Positions 1 through 7,785 of a stretch of 15,088 nt of DNA are shown in pieces. Under the pieces are notes generated by a model that saw only the letters and a list, made by a program, of their open reading frames with translations, was not told the origin of the DNA and searched no databases. The stretch spans positions 1 to 15,088 of the forward strand of contig CASDWL010000038.1 in NCBI GenBank assembly GCA_949284615.1, written 5' to 3'. Each line of letters starts with the position of its first letter. The first letter of the stretch is position 1. Position numbers and translations under genes: made by a program. Source of the DNA: an uncultured Mycoplasma sp. (GTDB lineage: Bacteria > Bacillota_I > Bacilli_A > Mycoplasmatales > Metamycoplasmataceae).

Positions 1-203
1 CAGCAGCTTCTATAGTAGCAAAAGTAATTAGAGATCAAGAAATGTATAAAATTGATAAAATACATCCAATTTATAAATTTTCAAATAATAAGGGATATGG
101 AACAAAACATCACCAAAAAGCTTTAATTCAATATGGCCCTATTCAAAATATTCATCGTTTTTCATATAAACCAATAAAAAAGATAATAGATTATAATAAA
201 TAA
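1..203 (+). CDS. rnhB: Ribonuclease HII, C-terminal part (5' end outside window)
   Basis: RNase HII cuts RNA in RNA-DNA hybrids and starts removal of single ribonucleotides misincorporated in DNA; it acts in the cytoplasm. Only about 66 codons are in the window, read in the frame whose first complete codon starts at base 3, ending at TAA 201-203. The visible part begins with AASIVAKVIRD, the family's conserved C-terminal block containing the last of the four metal-binding carboxylates (the D of RD). It continues with YKFSNNKGYGTKHH, which matches the typical NKGYGT..H stretch, and ends with a HRFSYKP motif typical of the C-terminus. The gene is followed 40 nt downstream by galE on the same strand, so the two may be co-transcribed. 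The call rests on motif recognition and is confident despite the short fragment. Confidence 0.9.
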   Translation, partial: AASIVAKVIRDQEMYKIDKIHPIYKFSNNKGYGTKHHQKALIQYGPIQNIHRFSYKPIKKIIDYNK

Positions 204-243
204 TTATTATTTAGATCATGAGATATTAAGAAAGGAAAAAGAA

Positions 244-1218
244 ATGAAAGTATTAGTTACTGGTGGAGCTGGATATATTGGTTCTCATGCCGTTTTCTTG
301 TTAATTGAAAAAGGTTATGAAGTAGTCATAGTAGATGATTTATCTAAAGGATTTGAATCAAATATTCATCCTCAAGCAAAATTTTATAAAGTTGACATAA
401 GAAATCATGATGAAATTGAAAATATTTTTTTACAAGAAAAAAATATTGAAGTAATTATGCATTTTGCTGGATTAATAGTAGTTCCTGAATCTGTTGAAAA
501 GCCTTTAGAATATTTTGATGTTAATACTAATGGAGTATGGAATTTATTAAATGTTGCAAAAAACTATGATGTTAAATCATTTATATTCTCTTCAACTGCC
601 GCAGTTTATGGAGAGCCAAAATCAACTCCTATTAATGAAGATGATGAAAAGAATCCAATTAATCCTTATGGTCAATCTAAATTAGCAGCAGAATATTTAA
701 TTCAATCTTGAGCAAAAGCTTATAATCGTCAATATGTAATTTTTAGATATTTTAATGTAGCAGGAGCTCATGAAAACGGAAAAATAGGAGTGAAAGGTAA
801 ATCATTAACTCATCTATTACCTCTTGTAATATCATCAGCAATTGATTTATCAAAGACATTTTATATTTTTGGAAATGATTATGATACAAAAGATGGAACA
901 TGTATAAGAGATTTTGTTCATGTCAATGATTTGGTAAATGCTCATGTATTAGGAATGGAATGATCCATAAAAAATAATCAAAGCGGTATTTTTAATTTAG
1001 GAACAAATCAAGGATTTTCAGTGCAAGAAGTTTTAAATAAAACTATTGAGGTATTAAATATTAATATCAATAACCAAGTAGCACCGAGAAGAAAAGGCGA
1101 TCCTGCAAAACTTTATTCTAATAATGATAGGGCAACAAAAATTTTAAATTGAAAACCAGTATATTCATTATCAGAAATAATTCAAAGTGAATATAAATTT
1201 AGAAAAAATAATAAGTAA
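244..1218 (+). CDS. galE: UDP-glucose 4-epimerase
   Basis: A 324-residue short-chain dehydrogenase/reductase of the GalE family, which interconverts UDP-glucose and UDP-galactose using bound NAD. In mycoplasmas this supplies galactosyl donors for glycolipids or polysaccharide. Visible signatures are the N-terminal Rossmann motif GGAGYIGSH, the SSTAAVYG block (residues 116-123), the catalytic Y142xxxK146 pair in NPYGQSK, DGTCIRDFVHV from residue 217, and RRKGDPAKL near the C-terminus. Length is typical for the family. TGA codons (for example 709-711) must be read as Trp for the protein to be intact. The start is preceded by AAGAAAGGA at 228-236, a good ribosome-binding site. The TAA at 1216-1218 directly abuts the stop codon of the convergent lipoprotein gene. 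GalE could act on N-acetylated sugars as well; that cannot be judged here. Confidence 0.95.
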
Positions 1219-2322
1219 TTATTCATTACTAATTTGATCATACACAAAGTTTTTATCTAAATCAATTTTAACGTTTTTCATTTTAAAACCTGTTCCATCT
1301 TCATCTACATAATAATCTTCTTTTTTCAAGAAATTAGTTCAATCAGATGTTAATGAATAATTAAAATTATCACTTTGGTCAAGTTTTAATTCAATAAAAG
1401 TTTTAAAATTATTATCATCTTTGTGATTACTATAGAATTCAAATAAAAACAATCTTCTTGTTTTATCTTTTGTTGCATATCCTGAATTTATTGTTTCTTC
1501 TTTACCACTATTATGAACATTTGAAGGTAATACTATTGTTGAAAAAATTTTATTGTTTAAATCATAATATATTTTTGTTGATTGATAAGTAAATTGATTG
1601 GTAACAAGAGTTTTTAATTCTGGATTTTGAATTTTTCTAATTTCTTCTCTTTGACTTCTTGATAAATTGTTTTTATACATAATTGATTTATTTGATGATG
1701 AAATCATCTTAGAATTTGTTTCTTCATCTGAAGTTCAAAAATCAATTTTAAAATTCAAAACATAATAACTGTTATCTCACAAAACTTCTCTTAATGTTTT
1801 ACTATTATCAATTATTGGGTTATTATCAACATTGTTTTCAATATTAATTAAAGAAATTTTGAAATCAAAAGTATTTATATATGATTTAAAATTATTATAT
1901 GTTCTATCATCTAAAGTAATTTGATCATCATCTGAAACTAATTTATTACTTAAAAATGTTCCAAAATTTTTAATATCTTCAGAAAGTATTAATTGAGAAC
2001 TTGAATTTGTTTCTGATATGGGATTTTTCATACCATCTCATAATAAATAAAAGCAATAAATTTTCATCAACAAATAGTTTTTTTCATCTTCTTTTATTTT
2101 ATTGTTAATTTTATCTTCAAGCTCTTGAATGGTTAAATCAAAAAAAACATTTTTGATTTCATTATCTCCAGATAAATTTCAAATAATAGAATATAAATTA
2201 CTATCAGAAGAACTAACTTGATAATCTTGATTATTAACAGAACAAGACATCACTATTGCTATAGGAGATAGAATTACAACGCTATTTGATATTTTTAAAA
2301 ATTTTGCTTGTAAAAATTTCAT
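1219..2322 (-). CDS. Hypothetical surface lipoprotein
   Basis: A 367-residue predicted lipoprotein that I do not recognise beyond its export signal. It begins with MKFLQAKFLKISNS (basic residues), then a hydrophobic stretch VVILSPIAIVMSC ending in a lipobox-like VMSC, so Cys27 would be lipidated after cleavage by LspA (encoded at 9280-9828). The mature part is rich in Asn, Asp, Ser and Lys, as usual for mycoplasma surface lipoproteins, and has no repeat or domain I can name. TGA codons inside (for example in LLWDGM) are Trp, so the gene is intact. The start lacks a Shine-Dalgarno sequence. A TAAAAT hexamer lies at 2330-2335, close enough that the transcript may be leaderless. The stop codon abuts that of galE without a spacer. 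Function unknown; likely lineage-specific. Confidence 0.85.
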
Positions 2323-2329
2323 ATTGTTA

Positions 2330-2367
2330 ATTTTATCATTTAAAATTTAATGTAATACATTAATTTT
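2330..2367. promoter_or_regulatory. Divergent promoter region with a 17-bp perfect palindrome
   Basis: The 54 bp between the lipoprotein gene and ftsY must hold both promoters. Position 2347-2363 reads TTAATGTAATACATTAA, two 8-bp arms around a single central A. With one bulged base the symmetry extends over 2342-2367. On the minus strand a TAAAAT hexamer (2330-2335) is the likely -10 of the lipoprotein gene, and the palindrome covers its -35 zone. On the plus strand a candidate TTGTTA (2324-2329) / TTTAAT (2346-2351) pair with 16-bp spacing would drive ftsY. The promoter hexamers are weak matches; the palindrome is directly visible. An operator function is inference. Confidence 0.45.
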
Positions 2368-2376
2368 GGAGAAATT

Positions 2377-3537
2377 ATGGGTTTTTTTAAAAAATTAAAA
2401 GATAGATTATTTGGGTCTAAAGACAATCATAAAAATCAAAATGAAACAAGTGATTTTGATGATAAAAAGAATAATTTAAAAGAAAAAGAAACAACATCTA
2501 ATAAATTAGATAAAGAAGAATTGAAATTAATTAAAAAACAAGAAAAATTAAATAAAAAAGAAAAAAAAGAACTTAACAAACAATTAGCTAAAGAAAAAAA
2601 GATTAATAAATATGTTGCAGGATTATCTAAATCAGGCACAAATTTAACAAAAAAAATTAGAGAATTACAATCAACACACAATGTAATTGATGAAGATTAT
2701 TTTGAAAAATTAGAAGAAATTTTGATTATGTCAGATATTTCTGTTTCTTTAGTTTATTTAATTTTAGAAGAAATAAAAAAAGAAGTAAAATCAGAAAATA
2801 TTACTGATAAGAATTTGATAAATGAAATTATTGCGGACAAAATGTTTGTTATATATGCCAATCAATCTACTGTAAATACAAAACTAAATTTAGATCATGA
2901 AGGATTAAATGTTTTATTAATGGTTGGTGTTAATGGTTCAGGTAAAACTACTTCAATAGCAAAAATTGCTAACAAATTAATTTTAGAAGGAAAAAAAGTA
3001 TTGTTAGCAGCTGGAGATACATTTCGAGCAGGAGCAGTTGAACAATTAAAGATATGAGCTCAAAGATTAAATGTAGATATTGTTTTACCTGATAAAGAGG
3101 GTGCAGATCCAGCATCTGTAGTATATAAAGCTTTTGAACAAACAAAAAATAAAGATTATGATGTTTTGATAATTGATACTGCTGGAAGATTACAAAATAA
3201 AATAAATTTAATGAATGAATTAGCAAAAATTAATAAAATCATCCAAAAATTTATCCCTGATGCGCCTCATGAATCATTGTTAGTATTAGATGCTACTACT
3301 GGTCAAAATGGAATTTTACAAGCTGAAGCATTCAAAGAAGTTACTCCGATATCAGGCATTGTATTAACCAAAATGGATGGAACCTCTAATGGTGGTATTA
3401 TTTTATCAATTAAAGATAAATTAAATATAGATGTTAAATTAATAGGACTAGGTGAAAAAATGGATGATTTACAAGAATTTGATTTAGATGCATACATATA
3501 TGGTTTAACAAAGGGTTTAATGGAAAATGAAAAATAA
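2377..3537 (+). CDS. ftsY: Signal recognition particle receptor FtsY
   Basis: A 386-residue SRP GTPase that docks ribosome-nascent chain-SRP complexes at the membrane for co-translational insertion. Residues 1-85 form a highly charged, Lys/Glu-rich A region. This is followed by the helical N domain (about 85-175) and the G domain. GTPase motifs seen are GVNGSGKTT (G184-T192, P-loop), [16 protein letters not shown] (267-271), and TKMDG (331-335) with [13 protein letters not shown] near the end, all typical for FtsY rather than Ffh. No C-terminal M domain is present, which supports FtsY. The codon TGA in KIWAQR (3055-3057) is Trp. GGAG just upstream of ATG 2377 is the ribosome-binding site. The 3' end overlaps ylxM by 11 nt. 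The A region contains an A8 run, which may be slippage-prone, but the frame is intact. Confidence 0.96.
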
Positions 3538-3754
3538 AAGTTCATTATTAGAAATGAGAGAACAATATATTAATGCCTTTCAAAAGTATTCTCATGTTTT
3601 AACTCAAAATCAATATCAAATTTTTTATTTATATTATTTTGAAGATTTATCACTGTCTGAAATATCAGATATAATGGCTACAACTAGGTCTAACATTCAT
3701 GATACTTTAAATAAAGCTAGAAAAAATTTAGATCCTTTTTTGTCCATTGAATAG
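3527..3754 (+). CDS. ylxM: YlxM-family helix-turn-helix protein
   Basis: A 75-residue protein with a sigma-70 region 4-like helix-turn-helix: LTQNQYQIFYLYYFEDLSLSEISDIMATTRSNIHDTLNKARKNL, split here as LTQNQYQIFYLYYFEDLS then LSEISDIMATTRSNIHDTLN. The YF.EDLS.SEIA block is the hallmark of YlxM (UPF0122), which in Firmicutes accompanies the SRP genes and is reported to affect SRP GTPase function. The start ATG at 3527 lies inside the end of ftsY (11-nt overlap, different frame), so translation is probably coupled. There is no separate promoter. In many Firmicutes ylxM sits beside ffh; here it sits behind ftsY and ffh is not in the window. At 75 aa it is somewhat shorter than typical members (about 100-110). 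Stop is TAG 3752-3754. Confidence 0.85.
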   Translation: MKNKSSLLEMREQYINAFQKYSHVLTQNQYQIFYLYYFEDLSLSEISDIMATTRSNIHDTLNKARKNLDPFLSIE

Positions 3755-3779
3755 TATAAAAAAATAATTAATTTATTTT

Positions 3780-3807
3780 TTGATACACTAGGATGAGTTG
3801 GTATAAT
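3780..3807 (+). promoter_or_regulatory. Extended -10 promoter of the str operon
   Basis: TTGATA at 3780-3785 and a perfect TATAAT at 3802-3807 are 16 bp apart. The bases TGG directly before TATAAT give an extended -10 (TGGTATAAT). This is the best sigma-70-type promoter in the window. It precedes rpsL by about 40 nt, leaving a leader with a strong ribosome-binding site (AGAAAGGA, 3835-3842). Confidence 0.8.
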
Positions 3808-3848
3808 ATAACTATAATTTTGTATTTTAAAAATAAGAAAGGAAATAA

Positions 3849-4262
3849 ATGCCTACAATCAATCAGTTAGTAAATCATGGTAGACAAAATAAAATTCGTA
3901 AAACTAATGCTCCTGCATTATCTTTAAGTTTTAATTCATTACAAAAAAAATTCACAAATAGACCTGCCCCTTTTAAAAGAGGTGTATGTACAAGGGTTGC
4001 TACAATGACTCCCAAAAAACCCAATTCAGCTTTACGTAAATATGCAAGGGTTAAATTATCAAACGGAATGGAAGTTACAGCATATATCCCAGGTGAAGGT
4101 CACAATTTACAAGAGCACTCAGTAGTTTTAATTAGAGGTGGTAGAGTAAAAGATTTACCCGGAGTTAGATATACTATTGTTAGAGGTACTCAAGACTTAG
4201 CTGGTGTTAATAATAGAAAACAAGCTAGATCAAGATATGGTGCAAAAAAACCTAAAAAATAA
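3849..4262 (+). CDS. rpsL: 30S ribosomal protein S12
   Basis: A 137-residue S12, the decoding-centre protein of the small subunit. Conserved blocks are MPTINQLV at the N-terminus, [46 protein letters not shown] and the C-terminal [14 protein letters not shown]. Relative to E. coli it carries a roughly 13-residue insertion before KRGVCTRV ([15 protein letters not shown] region), as is usual in Firmicutes and Mollicutes. Lys56 is the counterpart of E. coli Lys43, whose substitution gives streptomycin resistance; here it is the wild-type Lys. The gene is first in the str operon, with promoter 3780-3807 and a strong ribosome-binding site. The gap to rpsG is 58 nt. Confidence 0.98.
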   Translation: MPTINQLVNHGRQNKIRKTNAPALSLSFNSLQKKFTNRPAPFKRGVCTRVATMTPKKPNSALRKYARVKLSNGMEVTAYIPGEGHNLQEHSVVLIRGGRVKDLPGVRYTIVRGTQDLAGVNNRKQARSRYGAKKPKK

Positions 4263-4320
4263 TGATAAGTAACATTATTAAACTAAGTTTATAAATGATA
4301 AGAATATCAAGGAGAGAATA

Positions 4321-4791
4321 ATGTCAAGAAAAAGAAAAGCCCCTATAAGAGAAGTTTTATCTGACCCAATTTTCAATTCAAAAATTGTTACAAAATTGAT
4401 CAATACAATTATGCTTGATGGTAAAAAATCAACAGCAGAAAGAATTTTATATTCAGCTTTTGAAATAGTTAAAGAAAAAACTAATGAAGACCCTTTAGTA
4501 GTATTTCAAAAAGCTATTGAAAATGTTACTCCACTATTAGAAGTAAGAACAAGAAGAATTGGTGGTACAAATTACCAAGTTCCTTCTGAAGTATCAACTA
4601 GAAGAAAACAAACTTTAGCTTTAAGATGATTGATAAATTATGCAAGAATTAGAACAGAAAAAACAATGGATGTTAAATTAGCAAATGAAATCATTGAAGC
4701 ATCTAAAGGTGTTGGTGGAGCTGTTAAGAAAAAAGAAGATACACATAAAATGGCAGAAGCAAATAAAGCATTTGCACATTTTAGATGATAA
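4321..4791 (+). CDS. rpsG: 30S ribosomal protein S7
   Basis: A 156-residue S7, the primary 16S rRNA-binding protein that nucleates assembly of the 30S head and contacts E-site tRNA. It starts [16 protein letters not shown] and shows the conserved stretches [31 protein letters not shown] and [12 protein letters not shown]. It ends [15 protein letters not shown], where the terminal W is encoded by TGA (4786-4788) followed by TAA 4789-4791. The TGA after LALR (4627-4629) is likewise Trp, so the gene is intact. AAGGAGAG at 4309-4316 is the ribosome-binding site. It is followed by fusA after 18 nt. In other bacteria S7 represses its operon; no S7-like structure is obvious to me in the 58-nt leader. 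Confidence 0.98.
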
Positions 4792-4809
4792 TAAGGTTGT
4801 GATTAAATT

Positions 4810-6894
4810 ATGGCAAGAAAATATGAATTAAAAGATTATAGAAATATTGGTATTATGGCTCATATTGATGCAGGTAAAACTACAACAACTGAGCGTATTT
4901 TATTACATACAAAAAAAATTCATAAAATTGGTGAAACACATGATGGTGGATCTCAAATGGATTTCATGGCCCAAGAAAAAGAGAGAGGGATTACAATAAC
5001 TTCAGCTGCAACTTCAGCATTTTGAAAAGGTAAAAGAATTAACATTATTGATACTCCTGGACACGTTGACTTCACAGTTGAAGTAGAAAGATCATTAAGA
5101 GTTTTAGATGGAGCAGTAGCTGTTTTAGATGCTCAATCAGGTGTTGAGCCTCAAACAGAAACTGTTTGAAGACAAGCTACAAATTATCGTGTTCCAAGAA
5201 TTGTTTTTGTCAATAAAATGGATAAATCTGGAGCTAATTTTGAAAAAGCTGTTATCTCAGTAAGAAAATTATTAGGTGGTAATTGTGTGCCTATCCAATG
5301 AAATATTGGGGAAGAAAATAATTATGTTGGTCACATTGATTTAGTAGAGATGAAAGCTTGAGAATTTGATGGTCAACCTGAAGAAAATGGAAAAGAAATT
5401 CCTATTCCTTCTCATTTAGAAGAAGTTGCTAAAATTAAAAGACATGAATTAATTGAAGCAGTAGCTGATTTTGATGAAGAGTTAATGATGGAAGTTTTAG
5501 AAGGTAATTTAGATATTGAACCTGATCGTTTAAGACAAGCAATTAGAAAAGCTACATTAACTTCTGAATTTTTCCCAGCTGTTTGTGGAACTGCGTTTAA
5601 AAATAAAGGTGTTAAAGCAATGATTGATGCTGTTGTAGATTATCTGCCTTCTCCTATAGATGTTCCACCTATTACAGCTCATTTAGATGATAAAACATTT
5701 GGTGTTCCTTCAACAGATGATCATGATTTTGCTGCATTAGCATTTAAAATCATGAATGATCCTTTTGTTGGTTCATTAACATTTTTTAGAGTTTATGCTG
5801 GTGTTTTAGAAAAAGGTTCATATGTTTACAATTCAACTAAAGGTGAAAAAGAAAGAATTGGACGTATCTTAGAAATGCATGCTAACCAAAGAGAAGAGAT
5901 TGATGAGGTAAGAGCAGGAGACATTGCAGCAGCTGTTGGATTAAAAGCAACAACAACTGGAGATACTCTTGTTGGAGAAAAATCTCCTAAATTTGTTTTG
6001 GAAAAAATGCAATTCCCAGAACCAGTTATTTCTCAAGCATTAGAACCTGCTTCAAAAGCTGCAACTGAAAAATTATCTTTAGGTTTACAAAAATTAGCAG
6101 CTGAAGATCCTACATTTAAAACATATACAGATGAAGAAACAGGACAAACTATTATTTCAGGTATGGGTGAATTACACTTAGAAATTATAGTTGATCGTTT
6201 AAAAAGAGAATTTGGAGTAGAAGCAACTGTTGGAGCGCCTCAAGTTGCTTATCGTGAAACAATAACAAAATCTGCTGATGTTGAAGGTAAACATATTAAA
6301 CAATCTGGTGGTAAAGGTCAATATGGTCATGTTTGAATTAAATTTGAATCAAACAAAGATCAAGGATTTGAATTTGTAGACAAAATTGTTGGGGGTAAAA
6401 TTCCAAAAGAATATATTAAAGCGATTCAAAAAGGACTTGAAGAAAAAATGGAAATGGGAGTTCTTGCTGGATATCCTGTTATTGATCTAAAAGCAACACT
6501 ATTTGATGGATCATACCATGATGTTGATTCATCTGAAATGGCATATAAAATTGCAGCTTCAAAAGCACTAACAGCTGGTAAAGAACAATTAGGATTTGTT
6601 CTATTAGAACCAATCATGGATGTTTCAGTTATTGTTCCTGAAGAATATTTCGGGGATATCATGGGAGATATTTCTAGAAGAAGAGGACAAATTAAAACTA
6701 ATGAAACTAGACAAGATGGAGCTAGTGTTATTAAAGCAGATATTCCATTATCAGAGATGTTTGGATATTCTACAGATTTAAGAACAATGACATCAGGTAG
6801 AGGTAATTATCAAATGCAATTTGATCATTATGAAAAAGCTCCTAAAAATATTTCAGATGAAATCATAAAAAAAAGAAATGTAATTAACAAATAA
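4810..6894 (+). CDS. fusA: Elongation factor G
   Basis: A 694-residue EF-G that drives mRNA-tRNA translocation and, with RRF, ribosome recycling, at the cost of GTP. The G domain shows [15 protein letters not shown] (residues 17-31), ERGITI (switch I), DTPGHVDF (81-88, with the catalytic His85), NKMDK (135-139) and CGTAF (259-263). Downstream are domain II ([15 protein letters not shown]), the domain III block [11 protein letters not shown] and the domain IV block [10 protein letters not shown]. The length equals that of bacterial EF-G. Five or so internal TGA codons (for example 5023-5025 and 6334-6336) read as Trp. The ribosome-binding site is AAGG..TGAT at 4793-4803, an interrupted match to the extended anti-SD complement. 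No tuf follows; transcription ends at the terminator 6922-6955. Confidence 0.98.
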
Positions 6895-6921
6895 TTAATT
6901 ATATATAAATATATAGAATTT

Positions 6922-6955
6922 AAAGCAATTGTTGAATTATCAACTTGCTTTTTAT
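6922..6955 (+). terminator. Intrinsic terminator of the str operon
   Basis: AAAGCAA (6922-6928) pairs with TTGCTTT (6945-6951), and inside it GTTGA (6931-6935) pairs with TCAAC (6940-6944) around the loop ATTA, with a two-base bulge (TT). The stem runs into a T-rich stretch. It lies 28 nt after the fusA stop and is the clearest Rho-independent terminator in the window. Confidence 0.85.
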
Positions 6956-6956
6956 T

Positions 6957-7010
6957 AATAACATTTTTTAAAATTAAAATAAATTTAAAATTGCAATGTT
7001 ATTTTATAAT
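6957..7010 (+). promoter_or_regulatory. coaX-like gene promoter with a 9-bp inverted repeat
   Basis: TATAAT at 7005-7010 is a consensus -10 located 11 bp before the ATG at 7022. No convincing -35 lies 16-18 bp upstream. Directly before the -10, AATAACATT (6957-6965) and AATGTTATT (6995-7003) form perfect 9-bp inverted arms separated by 29 bp of AT-rich DNA. The predicted transcript would have at most about six bases before the ATG. The inverted repeat may be an operator or simply a long hairpin; that is inference. Confidence 0.45.
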
Positions 7011-7021
7011 TATTATTAATA

Positions 7022-7774
7022 ATGCCAGTGAATTTATACATTAATATTGGAAATACAAATACTATTTTTGGATTTTCATTATCAAATAATATAAATGAGT
7101 TAAAAACTCATAAAATTCCTACATGTTTATTAAGAAAATGTAATTATGAAGAGATTTTAGATGATTCTTTAAAAAATAATTTAAAAATTAATTTAAAAGA
7201 TATTAATGTAATATATGTTTCTTCTGTTGTTTCTTCTTTAAATGAAAATATTGAAAAATATTTTAGTAAAAATAATATTAGTTTACATTTTATTTCTTAT
7301 AAAGATTTTGCTCATATTGATTTATCAAATCTTTATAATCCATATCAATTAGGAGCAGATTTGTTGGCTCAAATGAATTATGTAAATAATTTTTTAAATG
7401 AAGCAATTGTAATTTCAGCAGGAACAGCTTGTGTTATATATCATATGAAGAATAGTAAATTGTCAGGTTGCATCATTTTAGATGGTATTAGTCAATCAAT
7501 GAAAAATATTGCCAATAATACAGATATTCAAAATATTGAACTTATTCCAATCAATAAAATTCTAGGTTTCAATTCAAATGAAGCTATCTCTATTGGTTTA
7601 ATAAGTAATATTGAAAATATTGTGAAAAATTTAAAAAAAGAATTTAAAACTGAATGTCCAATTATTTGTTCAGGTGGAGATAGTAATTATTTTTCAAGAA
7701 ATGATTGGTGATTTATTGAAAATTTAGAAATAATAGGATTATTTATTTTAGATCAAAATCAAAAAAATAAATAA
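7022..7774 (+). CDS. Type III pantothenate kinase-like protein, catalytic residues altered
   Basis: A 250-residue protein of the ASKHA fold that resembles CoaX, the type III pantothenate kinase that starts coenzyme A synthesis. Matching blocks are YINIGNTNTIFG (residues 6-17), YQLGADLLAQ around G111-D113, VISAGTACVIY (130-140), GCIILDGISQSM (149-160), FNSNEAISIG (183-192) and ICSGGD (215-220). However, the first-motif Asp of CoaX (DxGNT) is Asn8, the Asp of the D-F-G-T motif is Ser132, and the Arg normally after GAD is Leu. Only Asp113 of the three catalytic aspartates is kept. The TGA after NDW (7709-7711) is Trp, so the frame is intact. There is no Shine-Dalgarno before ATG 7022. The gene is alone on its strand and converges on the permease gene. 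It may be a diverged kinase or a non-kinase paralogue; hence no gene symbol. Confidence 0.7.
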
Positions 7775-7785
7775 TTTTTTGTTTA

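Noticed and set aside
2552..2570. Poly-A runs in ftsY as a phase-variation tract
   Set aside because: Runs encode the usual Lys-rich A region and the gene is essential; no sign of an alternative frame.
3759..3781. AT-only hairpin AAAAAATAA...TTATTTTTT after ylxM as a strong terminator
   Set aside because: The stem contains no G-C pair and the right arm merges with the -35 of the str promoter; it may weaken read-through but I would not call it a proven terminator.
709..6336. Apparent premature stop codons (TGA) splitting galE, ftsY, rpsG and fusA
   Set aside because: All are TGA at positions where the families have Trp; with code 4 the genes are full length, so these are not pseudogenes or frameshifts.
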